Below are positions 41,701 through 52,400 of a stretch of 64,000 bases of DNA, piece by piece. How positions within the stretch are numbered: the stretch's first letter is position 1; every line of letters starts with the position of its first letter. The translations under genes and the position numbers were made by a program. The stretch covers positions 11,492,013 to 11,556,012 of the forward strand of contig WMCF01000023.1 in assembly GCA_009792885.1 (NCBI GenBank). Reading direction: 5' to 3'. The notes under the pieces are model-generated. The model was not told where the DNA came from. It searched no databases and saw nothing but the letters and a program-made list of their open reading frames with translations. The DNA is from Eremophila alpestris peregrina (taxonomy: Eukaryota > Chordata > Aves > Passeriformes > Alaudidae).

Positions 41701-43390
41701 GAAAATCACCTGATGGTATAAGCTTGGGGACACAGACATGCTTTTCAGTTTACAGGAAGGACACTTTTACTTGGCAGAAATGGAGCATAAAAAAAGAAAG
41801 AAATGGTGGGAATGTGATTACCAGGCATGTGGAAAATTATTTTCAAGCAAGTGTCTTTGAGATCAAGAAGTGTTAAGACTGATCCTGTCCACACTGACCC
41901 CAGGCAGGTCACCACTGACCCAAGCCCAGCTGAGGGTATGAGCTGGCAAGAAAGCAAACACATACCAGTTTGCAGAAATTAGTTTTGTTATGGCATTCAT
42001 CCTGAACTAGTGTAAGGAAGAGGTAGGACATCTTGGAAGTAGTTATAGCAGCTTCCTTCTGGGAAGATATCTGATGATTTGCCATTGTTTTTCTGTGGCT
42101 GAGATGGATGGTAGAGGTAGATGTGCCCTTGTTCACAAATGATGCTGTGACAGTTCCCTGCTCTGGATTGTCATGCCTTGCCTGCAGCCAGTGAGTCTCA
42201 AGGCTGCCAAGGGCAGACCACAGTCTAAAATTGTTTGTGAGGAGCTACCAGGTTGCCGTGATATTTAGTGGTTTGATACAGAGAACAGGTTGCTGCCTAT
42301 GCATGTACCCATTCAAAAATTCCCCACACTCTTGGGGCAATGAAAATGGTGAAATTGTGAACCAAGGGAAACGTAGGGCTGAAGAGACCGCCAAATCTTT
42401 TTCCTGGGCAAAACTGTTCCTAGCACCTCCTTGTGTCATGTGCCTGAAAAATCCCCTCTGTTTTCACAACTAGTCTGGCCTCAGGGTGTCCTTCTCAGAC
42501 AGAAGTCCTGCATCTATCCCCTCATCTCAGTGGAGACCTCAGACCCTTTGCAGTGCTAGTTGCTTGTGAACCCTTCTCTTCAAATTCATCCTAGTTTTTA
42601 TTTTTGGCTCATAATACCCAGCCACAGAGGGCTCCTTTAAAACTGTCTGAAAGTGAGAGCAATACTTTTGCCTGAAGAGTCCCTGAGAGTCTGGGATATG
42701 CAGTAAAAAAATTTGACTTTCCACTCTTAATTACTTCCAGAATTTACTGCAGGGTTCCTCTGCCCGGTTAAATGACAGTGGGTATTTTTGGGGTAGTGTA
42801 CATCCTGCATGGTTCCTCTGCTGCTTGGTAACCCCAGTTTCTCTGGGTGCCCTGGTTCTCCCAGCCCCTTGTGGGAGAAGGTCTGTGGACCCCTGGCCTT
42901 GGCATCACTCCTTGCCTGATGCTCCACTGCAATTCATCACTTCCTCCAAGGTGGCAGCTTCAGAGTCCCAGCAGTGTTTGTGCTGCCTGACACAGAGCAT
43001 TGCCTCCCACGAGGATTTCAATGGTTTCCTGCTGCTGCAGTGTCTCTGATAGCTGAAGTATCTGATCCAATAAAAGATCATGTCTCAGCAGGTGCTGTGG
43101 CTTCAGCAAACAATGGTCTGTCAAGTGTAGAAGGTGGTGTTTTAATGTACACGTTTTAATCCCAGTTTGCACAGTACTTTTAAGGTGTAAAATACCTCAA
43201 AGATGTGGGCTTCTCATTACTATTATCACTGCATCTTCATTTATTAGTGAGAAATTAATGCAACAAGTAGGAGTTCTTTAGTCACACTATGCCATATTTC
43301 TTGGAGGAATCTGGTCTGACACAAGTCTGCCCCAAGACACCAGTGCATGGAGCAAGGGGAGTTGGAAACCATGTTTCAATTAGAGAACTA
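35731..43390. other. Non-coding DNA, no gene recognised
   Basis: No exon or RNA gene is recognised. The longest chance frame (37620-38126, - strand, 168 codons) has no recognisable domain. Its length is within expectation for about 128 kb of readable strand at this composition. A 20-base A-run lies at 39441-39460. The 42730-42960 part is a little richer in G and C but shows no gene signal. Confidence 0.6.
39441..39460. repeat. Poly-A run (20 A)
   Basis: Twenty consecutive A preceded by CTTTCTTTC. No retroposon body recognised next to it. Confidence 0.85.
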
Positions 43391-44911
43391 GGACCAAATT
43401 GTTATCATGGAAACGTGTTGGAATGAGTCACACAAGTGGAACATTGCAATGGAGGGCTACAAACTTCTCAGAAGAGAGAGAAGCAGGAGTGTTGTACTGT
43501 CTGTTAAGGAATGGTGGATTGTGAAGGGCTGTCTCTGAGAAACAGCTACAAACAGGTTGAGCTTGTGGGTAGAAGTCAAGGACCACATCAACAAAGGACA
43601 CCTCATTGGTGAGATCCACTACAGGTGTCTGAGCAGGGGGAACCTGCTGTTGATGGGGCCTCTTGCCTCAGCTACAGGAAGCATCGTGCTCACAAGCTCT
43701 CATCCTGATGGGGGACTTCAACCATCCAGATACCTGCTGGAAAAGCAGTGGCTGTAAGCAATCCAGGAAGACTCCTGGAGTGCATCATGGGTAAATTCCA
43801 GATCCAAGTGTTGCACAAACCAGTGAAGGAAGATGCATTAGTGGGCCTGATGCTCACCAATGCAAATGAACTCCTTACAGGGGTTAAGACTGGAGGCTGT
43901 ATTGAGCATGCCCAGGCTGGGTTTGTGATCTCAAGAAACATGGGTGTGGCAAAGAGCAAAGTCAGGACCCTGAACTTTAAAACAGTGAACTTCCAGCTGT
44001 TTAAAGAATTAGTGGATGAGATTCCCTGGGAAACTGTCCTTAGCTGACCAGAGCTGGCAACTCTTTAAGGCCACTTTTCTTAGAGCACATGACCTCTCCC
44101 TCCAATGCGTAAGAAATCAAGTAAGGCAGGCCAGAAACCAGCATGGCTGAGCAGGGACCTTCCTCTCAGGCTGATGAACAAGAAGAAAATGTAGAGCTAG
44201 TGGAACCAGGGCCAAATGACTGGGGAATGTACAGGGATACCATTTGGATGTGTTGGGATGGCATCAGGAAAGGTAAGGCACAGATAAAATGGGACTTTGC
44301 AAGGGATGTGAAGAATAACTAGGAGGCATTCTTTAAGTACAGTGGTCAGAAAAGAAAGGCCAAATAGAGGGCACCATCCCCCCCACCCCCTCCAACAAAG
44401 GAGAAGGGAAAGCTGCTGTCAAGGGAGGGGGTCCTGCCCCTCCTCTCTCATGAGACCCCACCTGGAGTGCTGCATCCAGCTCTGGGACCCTCAACACAAG
44501 AAATAAATTGATCTCTTGGAAGGAGTCCAAAGGAGAGCCATGAATATGGTCAGTGGGATGGAGCACCTTTCCTAGGAGGACAGACTGAAAGAGCTGGAGT
44601 TGTTTAGCCTGGAGAAGGCTCCAGGGAGAGCAACTTTTTACGTGGGCAGATAGTGATGGGACAAGGGAAAATGGTTTTAAACTGAAAGAGGCAGATTCAG
44701 ATTAGACGCTAGAAAGAAATTCTTCACTGTGAGGATGCTAAAGCACTGGCACAGGTTGCCCAGAGAAGCTGTGGATGCCCCATCCCTGGAAGTGTTCAAG
44801 CCCAGGCTGGATGGGGCTCTGATCTAGTAGAAGGTATATCGGTGGGTTTGGAAGAAAATGATCTTTAAGGTCCCTTTCAACCCAAGCCATTGCATGATTC
44901 TGATTCTATGA
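43391..44911 (+). mobile_element. CR1 LINE, internally deleted (+ strand)
   Basis: The left part (43391 to about 44370) is CR1 ORF2 endonuclease plus connector. It reads WNIAMEGYKLL, LWVEVKDHINKGHL, MGDFNHPDTCW (43708-43740, the conserved endonuclease GDFN motif), RLLECIMGKFQIQVL, LTNANELLTGVK, SRNMGVAKSKVRTLNFK and NFQLFKELVDEIPWETVL. The right part (about 44430-44911) is the C-terminal tail of ORF2 and the 3' end. It reads MRPHLECCIQLWD, LELFSLE and ARKKFFTV-like blocks, then GATGATCTTTAAGGTCCC-type sequence, and ends in GATTCTGATTCTATGA. The whole reverse-transcriptase core between them is missing. A C-rich stretch (44378-44393) marks the junction. Frameshifts and stops, for example after KRKAK near 44368, make it non-functional. 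The endonuclease SDH motif reads IEH at 43901-43909. Confidence 0.92.
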
Positions 44912-45876
44912 AGTCAGTGTAAAACTGCACACAAAAAGATACTGACTGATACATTGCAGTGGGTGACACCAGCAGATAAAGATAATTTTGCAAAACTCTT
45001 CCTTCACTGTGATGAGGGCCAGGGAAGAGCACATCCTGGAGAGAGCAACAGCAACATAAATAGCCTTGGGAGCGAGCTTTGGCTGAGGTGTGTGTTCTGT
45101 GTTTGTCTCTTAATTTAGCAGTATCGGGAAAACCCACAAAGGAAAAAAAGTGGATATTTTCCAGATGCAGAGTGATTCAGGGCTGCAATTACAAATGCTC
45201 GCCTACTGAAATATTTGTACAATTGCCATGGGATACTGTAACTAGCAACATCCACTGGATTGTTTTTAAATCTAAAGCAGTAATACTGTGCTAGTGTACT
45301 TGAAGTCTGCACCAGTGCTTGGCAAAGCAGCCTCTGCATGGCAGGTTTAGGTTCTGTACAGCTTAAGAAATTATGCTTTTACTGCTCAGCTGCCTCACCT
45401 GAGAAATCTTTGTCAAACTCGTTTGTATCTGAGTCCTGTGTAGAGTGCACTGAGTGATTCCACAGTTGCAAAGATTTACTTTATTCCTTTCATTTTCATT
45501 ATAGAAAGAGTGAATTCAGGGGGGTTGTTTCAGGTTGTTTTGGTTTTTGTTGGTTTTTTTTCTTTTACTTTTGATTGCACAGGGATTCTGTGTGCTAAGA
45601 AGCCACTAAAAAGGAACAGAATGAGAGAGATTATGCACGACAGGAATGGTGTCTGTCACAGAGTTGCAGATTGTTTATTGCAGCCGTGCTTTGATAAGTG
45701 ACAGCAACTGGCTGAAATTCTCCTGGTGCTGCCCAGCTGCTTTGATCAGCAGCGAAACTGTTAACAGTGCTGACAATTAATTATTGTCGATGGGCACTGC
45801 AGCTTGAACTTCCCCTGCCAAACAGTGGCAGATCACACCCGTCAGGGCTATTGTTTAAGGCTTTCTTTGGACATAT
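44912..45876. other. Non-coding DNA upstream of the CpG cluster
   Basis: No exon, RNA gene or repeat is recognised. The last few hundred bases would be the proximal upstream region if the following CpG cluster is a promoter. I see no convincing TATA box or GC-box cluster in it. Confidence 0.5.
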
Positions 45877-46017
45877 CGCCGGACTGAATCAGGTTGTGCT
45901 GCTTCTCGGAATTTTCTTCCACAGCCACCGTGGTTAGAGAGTCGCCCTGGTTTTCTGAGCGAGGGCTGGGATCGCAGACAGGGTGCTGGCAGCGTGTGGG
46001 AGGTGTGTTAGAGAGCC

Positions 46018-46074
46018 ATGTGCCCCTGGAGCAGAGGCTGTGCGTGCAGGTGTCTGCTCTGGCTGCTGTGCTGA
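46018..46074 (+). other. Upstream ORF 1 in the candidate leader
   Basis: ATG at 46018 has G at -3 and T at +4. It opens 18 codons ending at TGA 46072-46074. The peptide (MCPWSRGCACRC and a hydrophobic end) is cysteine-rich, probably by chance. It matters only if this leader is transcribed, when it could reduce scanning to the main start. Confidence 0.3.
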
Positions 46075-46159
46075 CCTGCAGCTTGGAGCAGGGCAGCATC
46101 CCGGAGGGGATCAGAGAGCCCTCAGTGCGTGTAGCAGGCGCTGAGGAGCTGGGGAAGGG

Positions 46160-46213
46160 ATGCTGCCTCTGGACGCAGGTGCCGCGTGGGAGAGCAGAGT
46201 GAATGCCGTCTGA
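46160..46213 (+). other. Upstream ORF 2 in the candidate leader
   Basis: ATG at 46160 has G at -3 and C at +4. It opens 17 codons ending at TGA 46211-46213, overlapping the in-frame ATG at 46203 in another phase. The same condition applies as for upstream ORF 1. Confidence 0.3.
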
Positions 46214-46235
46214 GGCTGCAAGCGCTGCGGTGAGT

Positions 46236-46425
46236 GTCCTTGTCCCCTTCCCCAAGACTGATCCCAACCTTCCTACTTTCTCATCACTCTGTAAAATCCT
46301 CCCTGTGTGTAGGCTCGCTCTTTATGCTTTTCAGTCTCTCCTTTTTTTTACCTGACCTCCTCTTCTCCCCTCATTCTCTTATTCCCCTCCTTTCACTCCT
46401 CTTCTTTGTTTCCACCCCCATGCCT
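46236..46425 (+). repeat. Pyrimidine-rich strand-asymmetric tract
   Basis: About 190 bases directly after the candidate donor are dominated by C and T on the + strand, with repeated CTCC, TTCCC and CTCTT words. It is low-complexity, not a strict tandem repeat. Confidence 0.6.
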
Positions 46426-49400
46426 CAGAGGCTGGACTGTCTTAGGTAACTGCAGTGGGTTCTTTGAACATTTAGAGCCTTATGCTTTGGGAACCTTTGA
46501 CTGGCAGCAATTGTATCTGATTTAAAATATCTGAACACCCTATTTGCATTTCCACACCGGCACTCAGCTCCCTTGAGGCTAGAATTCTGATAGCAGCAGC
46601 TGTGGCACTGGCATCCTGTGATTTGCTTCATCAGGAAGCAAATTTTAAGGATTTTGGACTGATATAACAAAGTTGGCAATCTTACTGCCCTCTGCTGCTA
46701 AACAGCTTTGGTATCTTCTCACCTACATGAAGGGTAGGTATAATTGGGTTTATTAGTGAGAGCCCATATGAAAGTGTGCCCCCTCCATATGTTTGTATTG
46801 CTGTTATTATTATGGTCCAGCAGTCTGTATTGATTTGTGTATTTGATATTTTATTCAGCTGCACCCATGACCAGCCCAGTTCTTCTCTGTGTCTAGATTG
46901 CTGGTAGAATTAGGAGTTTTAGCAGTGTTTTTGAGATCAGGAACAAATCCTCTAAAAATTAGGTCTCATCTATGTAAACAACTTGCACTACTTTCTGACT
47001 GCTGTTCTGTAATATTGATACAACCCTCCCCTAGTGCAAATTCAGCTATGCCAGTGTGAACATGCTTATACCAGTGTGGCTTGTTCCCCTGTGGGAAAGA
47101 AGAACCAGCTCTTCCAGTATAAAGCACTTTTTTTTGGCTCTGATTACATCCACGCTTTTGTTGTATCATCAGAAATATAGCAGCAAATAATACTTGTAAT
47201 TTAACAAGGGTAAACTGGTACAAAATCATGTATAGAACAAGTCTTGGTTTGCAGACTGCCTCAATAACTCTTTGACAAGCAAGTGTTGAATATGCTGTGT
47301 ATTTATAATCTTGTCTTTGTGACTGGAGGTACAGTGGAAAGACTTGGTGTTACTGCCATTATGTATTCACAGTTAATAAACTAAGAACTGGCCAGTGTGT
47401 TGGCTATAAAGTCACAACTGTGAGTCATGTGAGTTGTGGTTGTTGTTTATTTATAAATAAACTACCAAAGATTTTATCCACTTTCAAACTGATTACTGAC
47501 CATTGCTTTTATGTGCAGCCAATTGGCAGTGTAGTGGCAGAGATGTGAATTCCAGTAATTCTTACTTGGGAGTGCCTTTGAGCTGTCAGGGAAGTAGAGA
47601 GGTATTTTTGCAGCGTCACAAAAATGAAAATCCACTTGCACCAGGGAAATGTGAGTGCCTGGTGGGTGTGAAACACTTATCTGTGGTCATCTACCTCAGT
47701 CATCAGTAGGGCAGGGCAGTCTAGAGACCAACAATAGATAGTGATACTTTGAAAAATTCCAGTCAGACACTAATCTAGATGATCAGTATGTGTCTTGTAG
47801 CAGGCAGTGTGTAGGAAAGACTCTTGGTGTTTGCAGGCAAAGGAGAAATAGATTTGATATGGAAATTATTTTCTATTCAGAGCTTTTTGGGAAGGCAGTG
47901 CCACCAGCAGAAGTGGTCTTTTGGGAAAGAACTGTCTTAATTGCACATGACTGATGACAGGTGTCTGGAAACCTGGGACCTAACCAAAGCTTTTAGGTTC
48001 TCTTCTACCAGAGAAAATAAGCGAGATAGGCTTCTTTTCTTCTGCAAGGTAAGAGGTTATTTTAAGGTATTTTAGGTTATTTCAAGGTGATAGTGACATG
48101 AAGGAGTTTATGGAGGGGGGAGAAGCTGGTGCCATTAGCTTTGTTAGAAGGAATGTGCTTTGTTATGCTGCTTGTTGGCACAGTTACCTTGACAGGTTGT
48201 TGAGGGAAGTAAATTTTCACAGCACCTAATAGTTTCCTCCTATGAGTTATGTCACCTCTGTCTCATTTAATTCCCACCTTTGCTTGTTGTGAGTGCCATT
48301 TCCATGCTGCGTGTCTCAACTTCATTACCTCCAGACTGAGCTCTGCTTCAGGAGCAGCTTTCCAAACTGCAAGTGGCTTCTTCTGCAGAGCAAGGGGCAC
48401 ATCTTTGCTGTTTTTCCCCTGAGCTCACTGACTCCTCACGACTGCAGTGATGGTGGCAGAGGTGACTCCAGTGAGCAGGCTGGGTCTCTGCCTGCAGGCT
48501 GGGGCTGCAGCTGGGGGCTGCTGGGGTGGCACAGGCAGGCAGCACTTGGCAAAACTGTGGTGTGGTTGTCAAGAGCAAGCAGCTGACCTTGGACAAATCT
48601 GCAGCTGGGTGGTAACCCAGCTGAGTGTCCAGCCTGCCCTGGTCTTTGCTGCCTCTTTCGAGGAGGAAAGTGATCTGTGGGAGTCCTTTTGCTGGGTTAC
48701 ATTACTTCTTTGCCTCAGCTGACTCATGGGTTTTGTCTGTTCTGTTTGCATCGGGTGGGAACTGCAAGCTGTCAACAGCTGATCTTTCACCCTTAAGAGT
48801 CCAGCAACCTTGTCAGTCCTGGAAGGAGAGGCAGAGACATCAGACAGGTCCTTGCCTGCATCTCTTGGCAGCATGGTTTGCAGTCAGGACAGTTTATGTG
48901 AGATTGACAGACAGAGGCTGTCTCAGCTTGGCCCCACTCCCACAGGAGTCTGCTGCTGAGCAGTTTTGAAAAGCTCCCTTTTATCTGTCTGCTCGCCTCC
49001 ACTTTTAACCAGATAGGAAATTGTTCATTATAAAAGGCCCAGTTGTCCTTATGGCAGTCTCATCACTGGTGTCTGAGGAGTGAAGCTGTTAATATCTGTG
49101 TTTATACACTTCTCTAAAGATGAAGAGATGACTGCAATTGAAGATTAGTTTTGCTGGGAAAGGCACTGAATGAGCTGACCTGATCAGGGGGAAGACATTA
49201 AAATGTTATGCTCTTTAGTTTTCTCTGCTTCACTCAGACATTAGCTCCTGTGATCTGTTGCTGTTCAGCAAATACGTTTGGGTCCAAGTGCTGCTTGAGA
49301 TGATAGAAACCCAATATGCTTTTTGAGGCAGAGGCAATTATTTGTTATGTGTTTGTACAGCTCCTAACACTGTGGGTTGCTGTGCCTCCTGATTGCTAAT

Positions 49401-52400
49401 GGCTGAGCAATGGTGTTTGTTACTGGCAGTTGGTAATGGCAGTCTGTGTTTGTGCCCTGTAGGGGAATTTGGTACATGTGCACAGCCATGGGATGTTAAA
49501 GATTTTGTACCTTTTAGAGGCACCACGAAGTCTGCACAGACCATCTAGCCTTCTGCCATTTTGAGTGCTTCCTTACTTCATTTAAGAGATATTTGTTTAT
49601 TCTTTCCCCTGTTGCCCTCCCAAACTTTTCAAATCTTTCCCATCTGGACTCTTTTGTTTATAAATTCTTCTGTGTTTGGAGTTTGTAGGCAGCAACCACT
49701 TTGAAGCCTGCTTTTCTAATACAGACCAAATAGTTGCCAGGAAGCATCTTGGGCTCTTGCTCTCCTCTGTCCCCTCTTTACAGCACTGCAGGTCTCTGAG
49801 ATTGCCTCTCTTCTACCAGCTGGATGCTTAGCCCTGCACTCCCCACTGTCAGTCAGCATCATCCTGCTAAGGAGGCCACAGAACTTCCCTGATTTACACA
49901 GCCTGAGGATGTGACAGAGCACGGATATTTGAATTCGTTTTGGTTTGCTTGTCTTGAGAAGTCACAGTGTGGCAGCTCCCTCCTGTTGTGTGAGACCCAC
50001 ATGGCTGAAGCCTACCACTTTTTTCCTGGTATGGAAAAGGAGAGCTGGTCAGCCCTGAGAGGGCCTGAAGTCCTGTTCATAAAAACTGTCTGTCACCTTT
50101 GAGCTGTTCTCTTTGTCACTTCCTTTCCATAGCAGAGATAATGGAAGTGTTTCCTGCTAACTCCTGTCTCTCTGTGATAAATTGCTGTGTTCTTTATTGG
50201 AAAGCATTGTATAGCTGCTCTTAGCAATGTGATAAAGAAAATGCTGTGAACTGGCTGCATTGTGTTTGGCTTCCTTTCAGACAAGGCCAGTCTGGATGCT
50301 GAGGACCTGATCTTCCTTTGGGGTCAGACTTCAGCTCACATTTGTGTGGGAGGCAGGGGTTTATGTTTGCTTGAAGCCACATGTTTGCTTTTGGCATGGA
50401 GCCACTGAAGGTCAGTGTGATCCATAAATCCATAGAAGTGGGGTCTGCAGGTGCCCCTTGTTCTCCATATCCTCCTTTGAGCTCCCCTCCCTCCCCTGTG
50501 GCAGTGCTGGAACTGGCAAGGACATCCTTGTGATGGTGTTGTGCTGCAATGGTGAGTGCTTCCCTTACCCTCCCCCAGCTGGGAGCTCCCAGCTCTCCAG
50601 GCAGGGCTCATTTTGACCTCCTTTGGATTTCCAGTTGCCAGTGCTTATAGCCAGGAGGGTTTGTAGCCAAGCTGTACTGTTGTATCTGTTTGGAATTTTT
50701 TGCCTAGATCTTTCCATTCAGTGACAAAAAAAGCTGGTGTCAGTTTAGGTTAGCTTTAAAATGATGACAAGAATCTCAATATTCCTCAATTCCACAGCTT
50801 TCAGATTTGTTGTCTTTTATCAAGAGCTGCATTGTTAGGTTTGCTGCCCAGAAGCCCAGGCCAGGGCTTCAGCTTATGGCTGATAACTCAGTTTCAGTCT
50901 TGCTTACATCCAGCATGCTCCTGGTAGTGGGACAATTGTACAAGTGGCAGAGTAGTCACTGGCAAAAACACTGGGATAGTTTTAGTTGAACAGGTAGAGG
51001 GAGATGAGCAAAGACAAATACCCTGTTAAATATGTATGACATGGGTGTGCTCATCCACCTGTGTGCCTAAAACTCCCTCTGGCTGAATTGAAGGAAAGCC
51101 ACAGTGCAAAGAGTTTATCCTGTCTGCTTGTTTTCACTGTGTGAGGTAATCTGGGAGAGAAGGAGGCACTGGGATGGGCACGGAAAGGTTTTCCTCTTGA
51201 GAGCTGAGGCTGGGAGTGGGTTTCATCGTGCATGCTTAATCAGCCTTTGCATGGTTTGAGTCCTTTGGGCTCATTTAACACAGCATAAATCCCACCCTGC
51301 ATGCTCTTTGTGAGTTGTCTAGTTCCCCTCCTCCTGCAGAGATTTTTAATTAAAAATCTAGGACCAAAATAACTGCAGTACTGTCTTTTAACTATTGTTG
51401 AAGGAAGAGCTGGATGTTCTCATCTCTGAAAAATAGTGAGGTTTATGCAAAGATACTCAGCATATTAATTTCCTGTAGAATTTCAGAGAGAGGGGTTATA
51501 TCAGAGGAAGTATAGATGGGTTCTAAATTTAAACCACTGTACAACAAATATTGGTATACTACAGTGCCCAAAATTCTGAAAAGCTGAATGGGGCATATAA
51601 GGTTCTCTTCAAAAATAGATGCATTTCCTTAAAATTGTCATATTTATTCAGCCCTCCTTATGAAGGCCCCTGAGATTTACAGATCCTGTCTGAATCTGAT
51701 AGGAGAAACAAAAAAATAGAAGAGTTGAAAATTCAGCATGATTGGAGCCCCACAGGATATGGTCATTTTCCCATCATTTACCTGTTCTTCAGAAGTAGGT
51801 GAGCCAGGTCAGCTGTAATTTAGTAGGCTTGGGGTCAGAGCCATTGGGTGGAAATATAGTTAGTGCTCAAACAAGATGTCAAGGTAGAAATTTACTTCTA
51901 ATCTAAAATTCTTTGGGACAGTGGATGCTCATGGCATAATCTGGAACCGAATCTTTGTGGTATTGAACAGCACTTGTTTTCTGGCTTGTAAGATGGTCTG
52001 TAAACATCCTTTCCTGCCATTACCTGTGCCTTACTGCTGTGTCAAAGTTTCTGTTGAAGCCCAAGTCTGGGAATGGCTCTACAGACTTGAGGTAGAAATT
52101 GATTCTGGTTTACTTTGTTACAAGGGGGCAATATTTCACAAACAAGGGAATAATGTCAGAATGACCCTCTCAAGCATGAAAGCAGGTCTTCAAATTAGCT
52201 TGGTATTTCCTAGTAATCGTGTGGTGGGAATGTAGCCCCAAGGCACAATCTTTTCTAGACTTAATTGTATAAAGGTAGAGGTGGATATCATAGAAAGCCA
52301 TCAGTGAGGCTTGCAGTCATCTGGGTTTTTTAAAAATGCCATTAAAAGTAGGATCCTTCCATTAAAGGGGAATATGTTCTCATTATGTGATTTAGATAGC

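Larger units (their letters stand above)
45877..46229 (+). promoter_or_regulatory. OSBPL5: Candidate CpG promoter and 5' leader exon of OSBPL5
   Basis: By hand count there are 18 CpG in about 350 bases here, in an otherwise CpG-poor neighbourhood. The block ends at a strong splice donor, GCG|GTGAGT, with the exon's last base at 46229. It lies about 15 kb upstream of, and on the same strand as, the first coding exon of OSBPL5, which is preceded by a splice acceptor and so needs an upstream exon. Vertebrate OSBPL5 has non-coding 5' exons. Two short upstream ORFs (46018-46074 and 46160-46213) lie in it. An ATG at 46203 runs open to the donor (MPSEAASAA) in the phase that continues into the coding exon. 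The transcription start is unknown and the left edge is only where CpG density rises. It could instead be the first exon of another transcript. Confidence 0.5.

Noticed and set aside
45894..46202. Stop-free stretch through the CpG cluster as a protein-coding exon
   Set aside because: It has no ATG at its start, it ends in TGA immediately before the 46203 ATG, and the translation resembles no family I know. GC-rich composition alone explains the lack of stops.
48047..48056. Consensus-like splice donor CAAGGTAAGA as evidence for another leader exon
   Set aside because: No acceptor with a good pyrimidine tract, no CpG rise and no conserved-looking block in front of it. Such words occur by chance.
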